Part shown: positions 21,952-31,603 of the stretch, one piece after another
How positions within the stretch are numbered: the first letter of the stretch is position 1
How the letters are laid out: each line of letters opens with the position of its first letter
Origin: a virus
Length of the DNA stretch: 64,000 nt
Virus record (IMG/VR): IMGVR_UViG_3300044625_001067
Coordinates: 159,473-223,472 of that record
Direction: 5' to 3' (one strand)
Position numbers and translations under genes: made by a program
Notes under the pieces: model-generated
Databases searched by the model: none
What the model was told of the DNA's origin: nothing
What the model saw: the letters and a program-made list of their open reading frames with translations, nothing else

Positions 21952-24900
21952 ATGGCAACTTTTTCTTTCGGCACCGGTATAGTCCCCGGAGCACCAGGTA
22001 CATATATCAACGAGCGTGTTGGAAATGTAGCTTCCGCAGGTATTGCCTCGTTCAACACAACTTACATGTTGGTTGAAACTGAGGAAGACGTCACTGTCGC
22101 ACGTTTCCCATTCAACACACCAGTTCCAGTATCTTCACTAACTGACTACAAAGCCTTGGTAGGGAAAGTTCCCGAAGCCCGAATCCCACTTCTTAGCTAC
22201 AACTGTGTGAATGCATTCTTTTTGAATGCGCAAGTTGGCGATCTTCGAGTAGTTCGTGTTGGAACTCCAAACCAGATCGTAGAAATTGAGATTCTTCCGT
22301 CGGGCTCCAAGATTAGTAGCACCGGCCTTCCATCTACCCTTAAAGCTGGCGACGTAGTTTATGCACAGCTCATCTTAAACGGATTGAAGCTTGTTGCTGG
22401 AGACGGCTCAAACGGATACACATCCGAAGGGGAATGGCTCGGCGTGCCAACAGTAATTCCTGTTGATTACATTTCCGGTGACAAGGTCAATAACCGCAAA
22501 ATTTCTGCCGCAATTTCAAGCTCAATCGCCGCAGCTATTCAAAGTAATCCAAGTGTAAGCAGTGCCATATTCGTTCGTGACTCGGGCCTCGCAAACGATT
22601 TGCTCCCTTCCTCAAACTCGGAAAGCGGCTACGTAACAATTGCAGCAGCCACCTACGACGGGAGTGTTTCCGTAGTAACCGAGCAGCTGCCAGTTGGAGC
22701 GCAAAAGGTCTTAATGCAGACCGCGTACAGTATTCAAAATGTCGTTGGCCTTCAAAACAATCTTGAGCGAGTTCCTCAGGATTACGTTCAGTGTATTAAC
22801 ACTGCCTTTGACGGACAAGCAAACCAAGGGTACCTTGTAACTCCCACCGCGTACGCTCAGTTCGACGCCGAAGGCCGGTCCCTAGTTGGAGCAGCAGCTG
22901 CCGCACACTGCCAGGACAACAACTTTATGTGGATGGCCGCAGCAGACCCAGGCTCCTTTCTTGTTACCGACGTAAACAAGTACAAAGAGTACACTCCGCA
23001 TCAGCCCGCAGAAGACCTTGTAACCGACAACCTGTACCTGGTTGATAACGCCATCTATCAGTGGAAGGGTGAAGAAGTAACATACGACCGTCTAAAACAC
23101 CAGACCCTAGTTCCCGGCTACGACCCTAAGGTTGCTGTTCAGTCGTCAGTGGAGGGAGTAGCGGAGGGCGAAACTGTTGGCCTCCTAGACTTAGCCAAGT
23201 TCACAGTCACATCCTCTGCCTCTCTAGCAAACCGGGGAGTCTTCGCCCTGGGGTCAAGCACAGTTTGGCCGGTAGACTACCAGATTCAACGAGTAACATT
23301 GAGTGGCCTTGGCGCGGATTTTCTGCCCCTACTTCCACTTGGAGAAACCTCAACTGAGGTGTACTTCGTAGCACCCCCACTTTCCAGTGCCCAATACGGA
23401 ACGTACCCATCAGACGGACAAGTACAATACGTGTATATCGCACAAACTTCTACTCAAGCTGTGTCAATTCTGGCTGAAGTTACAGCCTTGGGAGGTACCA
23501 GTGCTGCATTAAACGCACCTTTAACTCCCTCCGGAGCATTCAGTGTTGCATCCCCAACTTCAAGTACAGCTCAAGCGACTTACACCACACCCCAGTGGGA
23601 TTTACCTGCAACTATTGAGGGTCAGACCTCAAACTTGATTCACAATCTGACTGGTGCTCCTGCTTTTGTGAACACTCTCCACTTACCTGGAAGCTTACAG
23701 AACACCACCGATGACTACCGCCTATCCTTTGTAAGCCGCTCACTATTCAACCCCTCAACTGTGCTTTCCTCAAGCACTGTCCCAGGATACACCGGTGCCG
23801 CTTCCTTCGGAGTAACATCTCACAAATTAGTTAACGGACAGAAACTTTTCTTTACTAAGCCCATTCTGGCAGGCGCTGCAACCCTCTTTAAGGCAACAGT
23901 TAGAAACAATCTACAAGCTTATTATGTTAAGGTAATTGACCCCGATAAGTTTGTACTTGCAACTTCTAGCTCCAACTACCTTGCAGGTTCTTACGTTCCC
24001 TATCCTGTTGGGATGGTAAGCATTTCCACGAGTCCCACCATCTTATACACTTCGGTCCTGGGCGGTGGGTTAACTACTGTAAACCTCTCGGAGTTGAGCG
24101 TTGTTCCGTTGGTTCGAGGGAGAAAGTACGGACTGGCTTCGGGTACAATCGCAGACCGTGCGTACGATCACAACTTGCTCACGGCGAACGACGATCCAAC
24201 TGTATCCCTGTACCTGAACTCAAGTCCTTTAGTTATTGGGTCGGAGCACGTCTACCCGTACGGTGAAACTGCTAACGCGGGGTGGTTACCCTCTTTAGAA
24301 CTTGTGGGGCCTGGGGAAACCTCAACGAGTGTTGAGAACTTTCTTTGCACCCCCACTGTGGACCAAAACTTCTCCTCGGAAGCACACATCGTCCCGGTGA
24401 TTGATCCGATTTTCGGAGGAAACTTCAGCGCAAGTACCACTGTTGTCCTCGGAACGCTTGCTTCTGTAACGCCATACGTCACCGCTTGTGGTCTCCTCGT
24501 TGACAGCACTGGAGTTGAAATTCAAGCAGCTCTCTCAAAATTGAGCGGAGTTTATTTTAACGTTACGGTTGCACCGGCGAACTCCGTTGCCCCTGACGGA
24601 GTTACACGAGTCGTTGTCGGGGACAGGTTGGCGGTTACATTTGACGGCTCATCCTACAGTTGGGTTGTTGTGCCGGCGAACACCCTTGGCGGTGACTTGA
24701 GCACAGTTTCCACTGTTTGTTACGGTTCACAAGTTGAATTTGCCCTCACTCCTGAACAAACACCAAGCGCAAATCTGTGGAGATTCGAGACCATCACGTC
24801 TACCGAAATTATCGACGAAGCACTTCGTGGTGTTGGATTTGCAGGCGAACCCCAAGCTGTGTTTATCGAAGCAGGTGTTGACAATGTCAATAGACTATTC

Positions 24901-25605
24901 GAGGACAGCCAGCGCTACTTCAATGCCTTTGGCTTCATCGCTTTCTACGGCCCATACGTGGAGAACTCGGCAGGACAATTTGTCTCCCCCTCACCGTATG
25001 TGACCGGTATCGCAGCTCGCCGTTACCGCTCTGAAGGATTCCAGTTCCCACCTGCAGGTACCAAGTACCAACTCGCAGACGCTGCTGGCGTTCAAATTTC
25101 TGTGAACTCGGCTCAGCAAAACTTGCTCAACCCTGACGGCTGCAATGTTCTTCGTTCCTTGCCAGGGTACCCCAACACTGCGGTGTTTGTCTGGGGTGGC
25201 CGCACTCGAATCAAAAAGGCAGTTGCGGATCAGCGTAAGTTCCAATTTGTGAACACTCGTGTGATTCAGAATGTTGTTTACGGTTCTCTTCGCAATGCTT
25301 TCGACAACCAGATCTTCTCGGTTGTTGACGGGTTTGGTATTGTGTTCAACCAAATTGTTTCTATTGGGAACAGCGTTCTGAGCCAGCTTTACCTCTCCGG
25401 TGCACTCTTCGGTGCGAGACCCTCAGACGCATTCCAAGTGATTTGTGACGAGCGCATTAACAGCGGAGACAACCTCGAGAACGGTGTTGTGTTTGTGAAG
25501 GTGTTTGACACCCCCGTACCAACACTGGAAAGAATCGAGGTTGATCTTATTCGCGTCTCTGTTGGCCAAATGAACAGAGAACTTGATTCTCAGGGCCTAG
25601 GTTGA
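21952..25605 (+). CDS. Tail sheath protein, unusually long (1217 aa)
   Basis: The ATG at 21952 follows AAGGAGG with good spacing; a TTG at 21880 is an alternative with no clear RBS. The N-terminus (GIVPGAPGTYINERVGN...) and C-terminus (YPNTAVFVWGGRTR, FQFVNTRVIQNVVYGSLRNAF, EVDLIRVSV) are the conserved ends of contractile-tail sheath proteins. The C-terminal ~270 residues form the core domain. Between them lie roughly 700 residues rich in Ser/Thr/Ala/Val, probably inserted beta domains on the sheath surface. Typical sheaths are about 400-700 residues, so this one is enlarged. It polymerises around the tube and contracts on infection. Confidence 0.88.
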   Translation: MATFSFGTGIVPGAPGTYINERVGNVASAGIASFNTTYMLVETEEDVTVARFPFNTPVPVSSLTDYKALVGKVPEARIPLLSYNCVNAFFLNAQVGDLRVVRVGTPNQIVEIEILPSGSKISSTGLPSTLKAGDVVYAQLILNGLKLVAGDGSNGYTSEGEWLGVPTVIPVDYISGDKVNNRKISAAISSSIAAAIQSNPSVSSAIFVRDSGLANDLLPSSNSESGYVTIAAATYDGSVSVVTEQLPVGAQKVLMQTAYSIQNVVGLQNNLERVPQDYVQCINTAFDGQANQGYLVTPTAYAQFDAEGRSLVGAAAAAHCQDNNFMWMAAADPGSFLVTDVNKYKEYTPHQPAEDLVTDNLYLVDNAIYQWKGEEVTYDRLKHQTLVPGYDPKVAVQSSVEGVAEGETVGLLDLAKFTVTSSASLANRGVFALGSSTVWPVDYQIQRVTLSGLGADFLPLLPLGETSTEVYFVAPPLSSAQYGTYPSDGQVQYVYIAQTSTQAVSILAEVTALGGTSAALNAPLTPSGAFSVASPTSSTAQATYTTPQWDLPATIEGQTSNLIHNLTGAPAFVNTLHLPGSLQNTTDDYRLSFVSRSLFNPSTVLSSSTVPGYTGAASFGVTSHKLVNGQKLFFTKPILAGAATLFKATVRNNLQAYYVKVIDPDKFVLATSSSNYLAGSYVPYPVGMVSISTSPTILYTSVLGGGLTTVNLSELSVVPLVRGRKYGLASGTIADRAYDHNLLTANDDPTVSLYLNSSPLVIGSEHVYPYGETANAGWLPSLELVGPGETSTSVENFLCTPTVDQNFSSEAHIVPVIDPIFGGNFSASTTVVLGTLASVTPYVTACGLLVDSTGVEIQAALSKLSGVYFNVTVAPANSVAPDGVTRVVVGDRLAVTFDGSSYSWVVVPANTLGGDLSTVSTVCYGSQVEFALTPEQTPSANLWRFETITSTEIIDEALRGVGFAGEPQAVFIEAGVDNVNRLFEDSQRYFNAFGFIAFYGPYVENSAGQFVSPSPYVTGIAARRYRSEGFQFPPAGTKYQLADAAGVQISVNSAQQNLLNPDGCNVLRSLPGYPNTAVFVWGGRTRIKKAVADQRKFQFVNTRVIQNVVYGSLRNAFDNQIFSVVDGFGIVFNQIVSIGNSVLSQLYLSGALFGARPSDAFQVICDERINSGDNLENGVVFVKVFDTPVPTLERIEVDLIRVSVGQMNRELDSQGLG

Positions 25606-25607
25606 AA

Positions 25608-25889
25608 ATGAGTGAGTTAACAGACAAGGAAGTAAATCTACAGATTCCTGACTCACTCTTCCTTTCACTTACAAGAAAAGCAAAACAGCAGGGTGTCTCA
25701 ATTGAGGCACTCTGTGTTTCTCTACTTGAAGGAGAGCAAGTTTTCGTAGAGCCGTCCCTATACCCCTCAATGGGTAATGGGGACTTACGAGCGGAAATTC
25801 AAAAGCTTATGCAAAGCTCTCTACCGAAAGACGAGGTAAATAAGCGAGTGCGGAAGTTAGAAGCACAACTCTTAAGGCTAATACGATGA
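25608..25889 (+). CDS. Hypothetical protein (93 aa), possibly RHH-like N-terminus
   Basis: ATG at 25608, 3 nt after the sheath stop. The start KEVNLQIPDSLFLSLTRKAKQQGVSIEALC has the strand-helix-helix periodicity of ribbon-helix-helix proteins, followed by a coiled coil (KRVRKLEAQLLRLIR). Either a regulator or a small tail protein. It overlaps the next gene by 4 nt. Confidence 0.5.
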   Translation: MSELTDKEVNLQIPDSLFLSLTRKAKQQGVSIEALCVSLLEGEQVFVEPSLYPSMGNGDLRAEIQKLMQSSLPKDEVNKRVRKLEAQLLRLIR

Positions 25890-26263
25890 CGGTACCACAA
25901 ACTTTATCGCCGTCAGTGCGAGGCTTGTCTTACCCGTTGAGGGTGTTGAACGGAAACTTAGCCACAAGTACGGACTATGACTTGAAGACGCAGGAAATTC
26001 GAAGTGTCGTTGAAACGAGGTTCTTTGAGCGAGTAATGAGGGCGGACTACGGCGTCGGAGACCACACCCTCGACATAATCGACCCCGGACAAATTAACTC
26101 AGAGTTTCAAAATTCGATACAAACCCATGTGTCCGGGTTGTCGTCCCTCGTCGTGAAAGGGGACTGGATCACCTCGGGAGAGGACGGAATATACAAAGTG
26201 TACATAATTTACCAAGTCAACGGAATTCCTCAACCGCCGCTCGAATTCTCCCTCGGAAACTAA
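25886..26263 (+). CDS. Baseplate wedge protein, gp25/gpW-like
   Basis: A 125-residue protein with GLSYPLRVLNGNLATSTDYDLKTQEIRSVVETRFFERVMRADYG. That is the GPW/gp25 pattern of a GLsfPL start, an acidic helix, then T-xxGERvM-xxdfG. Here ERVMRADYG retains the conserved E-R-V-M. In contractile tails this protein holds the baseplate wedge to the sheath. Adjacent to the sheath gene, as is common. Confidence 0.8.
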   Translation: MTVPQTLSPSVRGLSYPLRVLNGNLATSTDYDLKTQEIRSVVETRFFERVMRADYGVGDHTLDIIDPGQINSEFQNSIQTHVSGLSSLVVKGDWITSGEDGIYKVYIIYQVNGIPQPPLEFSLGN

Positions 26264-26265
26264 GC

Positions 26266-26273
26266 GGGTAAAA
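26266..26273 (+). promoter_or_regulatory. GGGTAAAA motif (late-promoter candidate)
   Basis: GCGGGTAAAACCTAC, 58 nt before the portal TTG start. Between them an ATG at 26290 opens a 14-codon basic leader peptide (MPKPKRVKRGNFGK) that overlaps the portal start. Confidence 0.6.
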
Positions 26274-26323
26274 CCTACACAGGAAATAAATGCCGAAACC
26301 AAAACGTGTGAAAAGAGGTAACT

Positions 26324-27835
26324 TTGGCAAATAGGTTTAAGACTGCCCCGGTACCAAAGGGAGAGATTTCAAGTTATACGAGCGACCCCTATAACTTATC
26401 CAGTATTTACATGTTTGGGAGCTCTTCTCCCTTTACTGGATCCGGAAATAGCATCGTTCGACCAAGTGACGACCTTCTCATCCAGAAGGGAGGGAACCGT
26501 GCGCTTTCCGTCTATCAGCGGCTTTTCTTTGACGAGCACGTACAAAGTTCGTTCTCAAAGTTAGTTCAAGAGGTTGTATCGAGACCGTGGTACGTTGAGG
26601 AATACAGCTCAAAGCCTGGCGATACTGCAGTAAGGGACTTCGTAGCAGAAATCCTCGAAGAACTACCCTTAGATGAGATATATAAGGGACTTGCTGAAGC
26701 TCTTATCGTGGGGTTTAGTGTTGGCGAAATAATGTGGAAGAAATCAAAACGCGGGGTAATACCCTTTGACATTAGAATTAGAGACCAGCGCCGATTTGTT
26801 TTCCAAGAAGCGGAAGACTCACAAACAGGCTTCACAATGAGGTGCTTAACCTTCAATCGTATGTTTGAGGGGGTTGAGCTCCCTGCTCGAAAATTCGTCG
26901 TAAATCGCTACTGGACTCAGCACAACGGGGACCCATACGGAACTTCGCTAGGGCGAGTTCTTTACCCCCTGGTGAAATTCCGGAGAAGAGCCCTTGAGTC
27001 CTACGTTCTCTATGGGGACCGGTATGCGACACCCACAGCTGTTGCGACCGCACCCCTAAGCGCGTCTTCTGCTGAAATTGACACGATCTATGATCATATC
27101 TCAAACTTATCTCAGGAAACTGCGCTTATTTTGCCGGAAGGGTACAAGCTTGAGTTTGTTAACCCGAGCGGAACTCCGGATGTGTTTAAGGGACTGATTG
27201 ACTATATCGACAAGGAAATTAGCCTCATACTTTGCGGGGAAAACGAGGCTGGGCAAGCTGAGTCTGGATCCAGAGCTTCTTCGCAGGTTGCAAACGTTGT
27301 TCGAGTTGTGAAGGCAGCGGAAATTTCCGAAGCGATCTCTCACACTCTGACTCGCACTCTGGTACGATGGATTGTAGACCTTAACTTCGGTGTAGACGTT
27401 GCAGCGCCAACCCTCACAAGGGAGTTTCGAATTGAGGAGTCTTCCCTCACTGCCACCGACCTGGGTTCCCTTATCGACAAGGGGTACAAACCGCGTAGGG
27501 AGTGGGTTGAGAGGCATTTTCGTATTGAGCTTGAAGACGAAGCTCCTGAGTTCATGACGAAAGAGGAAGAAGGGAATACCACCTATAGCCCTGACGAGGA
27601 CGAGGACCTTTACGGATCTATTTTTGGTGCTGACGGGGAGTACCCCGAAGGAAGTCTGGAGGACGAGCCGGAGGGTGGCGACGAGCCAAAGCCGGAGGAA
27701 GAACCATCTGGTGAGCAAACCACGTACAACCCTGAAGAAGACGGAAACCTTTACGACTCAGTGTTCGGGAATGACTTAGAACCCGCTGAAGAAGGCGAAA
27801 AGAAGGGTAAAAACGTGTATGAGTACAACGAGTAG
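26324..27835 (+). CDS. Portal protein, Mu gp29-like (DUF935 type)
   Basis: A 503-residue protein with TTG start preceded by AGAGG. DUF935-type features appear in order: SVYQRLFFDEHVQSSFSKLVQ, ALIVGFSVGEIMWKK, NRYWTQHNGDPYGTSLGRVLYPLVKFRR, and LEFVNPSGTPDVFKGLIDYIDKE, followed by ILCGENEAGQAESGSRA. The last ~90 residues are acidic and hold an imperfect duplication (TTYSPDEDEDLYGSIFG / TTYNPEEDGNLYDSVFG). The portal forms the 12-fold ring at the head vertex through which DNA is packaged. It overlaps the protease gene by 17 nt. Confidence 0.85.
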   Translation: MANRFKTAPVPKGEISSYTSDPYNLSSIYMFGSSSPFTGSGNSIVRPSDDLLIQKGGNRALSVYQRLFFDEHVQSSFSKLVQEVVSRPWYVEEYSSKPGDTAVRDFVAEILEELPLDEIYKGLAEALIVGFSVGEIMWKKSKRGVIPFDIRIRDQRRFVFQEAEDSQTGFTMRCLTFNRMFEGVELPARKFVVNRYWTQHNGDPYGTSLGRVLYPLVKFRRRALESYVLYGDRYATPTAVATAPLSASSAEIDTIYDHISNLSQETALILPEGYKLEFVNPSGTPDVFKGLIDYIDKEISLILCGENEAGQAESGSRASSQVANVVRVVKAAEISEAISHTLTRTLVRWIVDLNFGVDVAAPTLTREFRIEESSLTATDLGSLIDKGYKPRREWVERHFRIELEDEAPEFMTKEEEGNTTYSPDEDEDLYGSIFGADGEYPEGSLEDEPEGGDEPKPEEEPSGEQTTYNPEEDGNLYDSVFGNDLEPAEEGEKKGKNVYEYNE

Positions 27836-30398
27836 CAAAGTGTTTTCAAAACGTGTTCATGTTTTTACGGCGGGACCCCAGGTTTCTGCCCAGGGCGTAG
27901 AAAGGGACTTCACACCCCAAGACCTTCAGCAAGTTGTTGATTCCTACGACCCCCAAACACATGAGGCACCCCTTGTTATTGGTCATACTGGGGACAACGA
28001 CAGTGTTCCTTCTTTTGGGTGGGTCAAAAAGTTGGTCAGAAGCGGAGAGAAGCTATACGCAGACGTTGACTTCACTGACACTGCTAAAGATTTAGTGAAA
28101 AAAGGGCATTACCGCAAAGTCTCCATATCCTTCTACTCTCCAAACTCTCCAATTAACCCGCATGAGGGACAGTGGAGCGTTCGGCACTTGGCACTTTTGG
28201 GAGCGTCGCCCCCTGCGGTTAAGGGCCTGGAGCCTTTCTCGTTCTCTGAGGAAGGTGACGGAGTGTTCAACTTCGCTTCAGCCCTCTCTCCCGAAGACAT
28301 CTTTGACGATGAGCTCGGCCCCACACTTCTTGTTGAGCGAGGCCCGTTGGAAATCCTAAAGGAAAAGCTTGAGGAAATTCGTGGAGACATGAGTTCTTCT
28401 CTTCAAGAGCTACAAGAAAACCAAGACGATCAGACTGAAACAGACGTCGATTCGACACAAACTACAAATTCGGCGGATGAAAGTACCGCCCCCGAAAACC
28501 CTAACCAGCAATTTTCCGAAATGAAAAAGAAAATGGGGCGTGAAGGAGCTGAAGTCTCCGAATCCGCTCAAAGTCTAGCAAACATGGAAGACAAATTTCC
28601 AGAAGAGAAGTTCGACGAAGGAGTCTCTCGCAAAGTTGCGAAAGGGGCTCACGGCCACCACGTACAAGTTGTGGAAGAGGTTTTTGAAGAGGGCGATGAA
28701 GAACTCTCGGACGAACACCGTGAGATTCCCGCTGCTTTCAAGAAAAATATCGCTAAGGTGAAGGCTAAGAACAAAGCCACCGATGATGGTGACGAAGGCG
28801 ACGAAGATGAACTTTCCGAGGAACACGGAGAAGTTCCTGCGGCATTCAAGAAAAATATCGCTAAGATGAAGGCCAAGAGCGCGAAAGTGGAAGAGTCTGA
28901 CGAGGAAGACTCTGAGGGCGACTACGCTGAGGTAGGCTACAAAACATCTGCAAATCGGAAGGCATCGTTTGGAAAACGTGCTGAGAAGGATCCAGGGGAT
29001 CCAGCTGGTCGTTCTAAAACAGCACGGTCATCCGACGATAGCTACGGGGACCGTCAGTCGGTTGGACAAGGGGGTGAGGAAGACCGCGAAGGTTTGACTT
29101 CAGACGTGGCGCAAGACACGGACCGTTTAAACACTGCTAAGGACGGTGACCAGGAGCAAGACCGAGAAGAGCTGGCGAAGGCACTCGACGGTGAAGGGGA
29201 CGAAGATTCCCGTTGGGCTGACCAACCTGAGGGTCGCCGCCGTTCAATGGAAGACGACCAGTACAACGATGGTGAGTACGGACTTCCAGGAAGAAACAAA
29301 CCGGGAACCTCCGATGGAAACGACCCCCACGGTCGCGACGGCGGGCCAACAACCGTCTCTGAGGACTCTGAGGAAGAGCCCGACACCGAGGACATTGCTG
29401 TGCCACTTCAGAGCACCAAGGGCAACAAAGTTTCTCGCGTTCTTCACCAAACCTCCGGACAAAAGAGGGCGTCGGTCAAAGGTAAGGAAATTGCGGATCA
29501 CAGCGAAGAGTCCGACGGTGTTACACGAACTGCGAAAAGGGCAGGTGTTTCTGCGGGGAACGACCCCCACGGTCGCGAAGACGGACCCACAAACTTCCCA
29601 GACCGGTCCGAGGAAGAGCCGGACGACCTCGACATTGCTGTCGACCTGGAAAATGTAGTGGGTAATCGCAAAGTTCGTGTGCTGCGTCAGAGATCGGGTG
29701 AAAAGCCTTCGATTGACCACGCTGAAGAAGACGATCTTGACGTTGAGGAGTGTGAGTCCACTGGGAGAGTTTCTCGCAAGTTTGCAGAACGCGATCCAAT
29801 GACTCGAACCGGGAAAGGCTCCACTTATGGGCAGAAGCGTCCCGTTATGGAAGAGGATCCGGACGAGGATGGCGACCGTGACGACAACGAATTCGCTGAA
29901 ACTGACGACTTCTGTGGAATGGGGTCAATGGGCCAGGCTAAGCCTATGGGTTATCCCACCCAAATGTTCGAAGAGTTCCAACGCGAGCTGGAAAATCTTA
30001 AGAGCGAAAATTCTCGCCTGAAGAAAGAGTACCAGGAGCATCAGACCAGAACACGTAAGCAACGCATCGCCGACTTTGTTGACAGCCTGTACACTGAAGG
30101 AAAAATGACTGACGGGGTAATTCCTCAGAGAGAGCTTCAAAACTACTGCGAAGGTCTTGAGTTCGGTACACTTGACTTCGCAGAAGGAGAAACTCCAACG
30201 ACCAAGTTGTTTGCGCTGCTTGAGCGTTTGCCCAACATGGTTCACTTCGGTGAAGTTGTCGCAGAGGGACGTTTCAGTGACCCTGAAGATGACGAAGATC
30301 TAGACCCCCATTCTCGTGCAATGAAGATGGTTCAGGCTGGAGAGTGCGACTATGTCGAGGCAATTAAGCGTTCCATTCCTTGGGGAGGTCGGGGCTGA
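27819..30398 (+). CDS. Mu I-type prohead protease fused to scaffold (859 aa)
   Basis: The N-terminal ~150 residues match the Mu-like protease family: DFTPQDLQQVVDSYDPQTHEAPLVIGHTGD, FGWVKKLVRSGEKLYADVDF, HYRKVSISFYSPNSP, RHLALLGASPPAVKGLEP. The middle ~500 residues are highly acidic with tandem repeats: two of the type (E/D)-H-x-E-(I/V)-P-A-A-F-K-K-N-I-A-K, and two ~90-residue units with GNDPHGR, EEEPD and DIAV. The C-terminus is a coiled coil (RELENLKSENSRLKKEYQEH) typical of scaffold. Protease and scaffold in one frame matches Mu gpI/gpZ. It would guide capsid assembly, then be cleaved out. Confidence 0.85.
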   Translation: MSTTSSKVFSKRVHVFTAGPQVSAQGVERDFTPQDLQQVVDSYDPQTHEAPLVIGHTGDNDSVPSFGWVKKLVRSGEKLYADVDFTDTAKDLVKKGHYRKVSISFYSPNSPINPHEGQWSVRHLALLGASPPAVKGLEPFSFSEEGDGVFNFASALSPEDIFDDELGPTLLVERGPLEILKEKLEEIRGDMSSSLQELQENQDDQTETDVDSTQTTNSADESTAPENPNQQFSEMKKKMGREGAEVSESAQSLANMEDKFPEEKFDEGVSRKVAKGAHGHHVQVVEEVFEEGDEELSDEHREIPAAFKKNIAKVKAKNKATDDGDEGDEDELSEEHGEVPAAFKKNIAKMKAKSAKVEESDEEDSEGDYAEVGYKTSANRKASFGKRAEKDPGDPAGRSKTARSSDDSYGDRQSVGQGGEEDREGLTSDVAQDTDRLNTAKDGDQEQDREELAKALDGEGDEDSRWADQPEGRRRSMEDDQYNDGEYGLPGRNKPGTSDGNDPHGRDGGPTTVSEDSEEEPDTEDIAVPLQSTKGNKVSRVLHQTSGQKRASVKGKEIADHSEESDGVTRTAKRAGVSAGNDPHGREDGPTNFPDRSEEEPDDLDIAVDLENVVGNRKVRVLRQRSGEKPSIDHAEEDDLDVEECESTGRVSRKFAERDPMTRTGKGSTYGQKRPVMEEDPDEDGDRDDNEFAETDDFCGMGSMGQAKPMGYPTQMFEEFQRELENLKSENSRLKKEYQEHQTRTRKQRIADFVDSLYTEGKMTDGVIPQRELQNYCEGLEFGTLDFAEGETPTTKLFALLERLPNMVHFGEVVAEGRFSDPEDDEDLDPHSRAMKMVQAGECDYVEAIKRSIPWGGRG

Positions 30399-31137
30399 TA
30401 GCTCCGAGACTTCTGCTCAGAGTGGAACTATGGACCTTCTAACTTTGGTCGGGCAGGTAACAAAAAAGCGAGCGGACTACTTCTCTCAAGCCGAGGTCTT
30501 AGCTCGCAAAGCGAAAACACAAGAGAAGCTGGAAAGTCTCATGACAAACCAGTCGAAAGTTCTTGTGAAGGCTTTGCGAGACAAGGACATTCGCTGGGAG
30601 GAGTACTCTCGAACTTTGATTGATAAGACACTGTCTGCAGCCCTCGCTGCCGTTCACCTAGGGGCAGGAAAAGCCTCGCCACAAGCAAAAGTCGAACGGG
30701 CATGGGGCACTGTAACCGGGCAAATGCTCCCACCTTTGTTGGAATTCTTGAGCCAAACCGAACTAGCACTAAACGACGGATCCCTAATGCTCGGCGACGA
30801 CCGCATAAATTTCTCGGAAATTGATCTTGAAGATATGTACGAAGGGGGCGAAGAGGTACTTCCACCGAAGCCGAAAATGTCTTGGCTGAGCCTTGTTACC
30901 AGAGTCGTTCGCTACCTTGCAAACCCTTCCTACTCATTTTTCAACCTTGGTGACTCCTACGTGAAACAAGAGCAGGGTTACCGGGAGATGCGACGAGTGC
31001 CAGTGTTGGACACGAGAACTTGTCCTGACTGCATAAAGTTTGGGGAGAAGGGGTGGCAGCCCTTTGGAACCCTGCCGATGCCGGGGCAAGAGTGCCGGTG
31101 CTACGATCGCTGCCGCTGCCGAATCGACTACCGTTGA
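30352..31137 (+). CDS. MuF-like minor head protein
   Basis: A 261-residue protein starting inside the protease gene (46-nt overlap); an ATG at 30430 is an alternative start with a better upstream AGAGTGG. The C-terminus carries the MuF/SPP1 gp7 signature: VLDTRTCPDCIKFGEKGWQP, then LPMPGQECRCYDRCRCRIDY, a Cys-rich end as in D-x-x-vCp-x-C ... lP-P-x-H-x-x-CRC. It probably sits at the portal inside the head. Order portal-protease-MuF is the Mu type. Confidence 0.8.
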   Translation: MSRQLSVPFLGEVGADSSETSAQSGTMDLLTLVGQVTKKRADYFSQAEVLARKAKTQEKLESLMTNQSKVLVKALRDKDIRWEEYSRTLIDKTLSAALAAVHLGAGKASPQAKVERAWGTVTGQMLPPLLEFLSQTELALNDGSLMLGDDRINFSEIDLEDMYEGGEEVLPPKPKMSWLSLVTRVVRYLANPSYSFFNLGDSYVKQEQGYREMRRVPVLDTRTCPDCIKFGEKGWQPFGTLPMPGQECRCYDRCRCRIDYR

Positions 31138-31168
31138 CGAACACACACTAACCCACTAACATACCATT

Positions 31169-31591
31169 ATGGCTATTCTAAAACCAGTTGTTGAATCCCA
31201 AGTAGAAATTTCACTGTCTCGAGACGACGGGAGTATGCGTTATGACCGGTCTTTCACAGCAATATCCGAGCTAATTGCTCACAGATTTGGAGCAGAAGTT
31301 ACTTACGACCCTATAACGATTGAGTCAGTCTTTGATCCTATTTTTCACAAAGATCTTCTTGCGTACTGCGTAGACGCTTTCAAAAACCCTGAAAAGCATG
31401 GGGAAACCTTCACGCTTGTTCTATCAATGCGTCATTCCCACGGAAGTGAACAAGGGACGCGAGCTCAGTACGAAATTACCGGTTGTCAGCTGATTGGGTT
31501 TTCCTTCCCTAAGTTCGACCGAAATGTCGGAGATGCGGCTAAGTTCAAACTATGCTTTAGACCCTCTGGATTGTCAAAACTTCTTACCTGA
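31169..31591 (+). CDS. Tail-tube-like protein, paralogue 1 (140 aa)
   Basis: Starts MAILKPVVESQVEISLSRDD, very like the protein at 36043 (MAILRPITKSQYEVSF), and shares the pattern of a mid-protein T-x-x-P-I-F-K/H-x-(L)-x-x-Y and a C-terminal GCQ-(L/F) segment. Both have the size and beta-rich character of contractile tail tube proteins (gp19/FII type). This copy lies between the MuF and decoration genes; the other follows the major capsid gene. Confidence 0.55.
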   Translation: MAILKPVVESQVEISLSRDDGSMRYDRSFTAISELIAHRFGAEVTYDPITIESVFDPIFHKDLLAYCVDAFKNPEKHGETFTLVLSMRHSHGSEQGTRAQYEITGCQLIGFSFPKFDRNVGDAAKFKLCFRPSGLSKLLT

Positions 31592-31595
31592 AGCA

Positions 31596-31603
31596 GGGTA
31601 AAA
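31596..31603 (+). promoter_or_regulatory. GGGTAAAA motif (late-promoter candidate)
   Basis: CAGGGTAAAACCTGA, imperfectly palindromic, 83 nt before the decoration protein ATG. Confidence 0.6.

Noticed and set aside
27107-27718. Long open frame on the minus strand (203 aa) inside the portal gene
   Set aside because: Antisense to a well-supported gene, no ribosome-binding site, and basic/Phe-rich composition expected from the complement of an acidic gene.
19750-31112. HIP1 (GCGATCGC) sites as evidence for a cyanobacterial host
   Set aside because: Only partial matches (ACGATCGC at about 19750, 20933 and 31104) were found, so the octamer gives no support either way.
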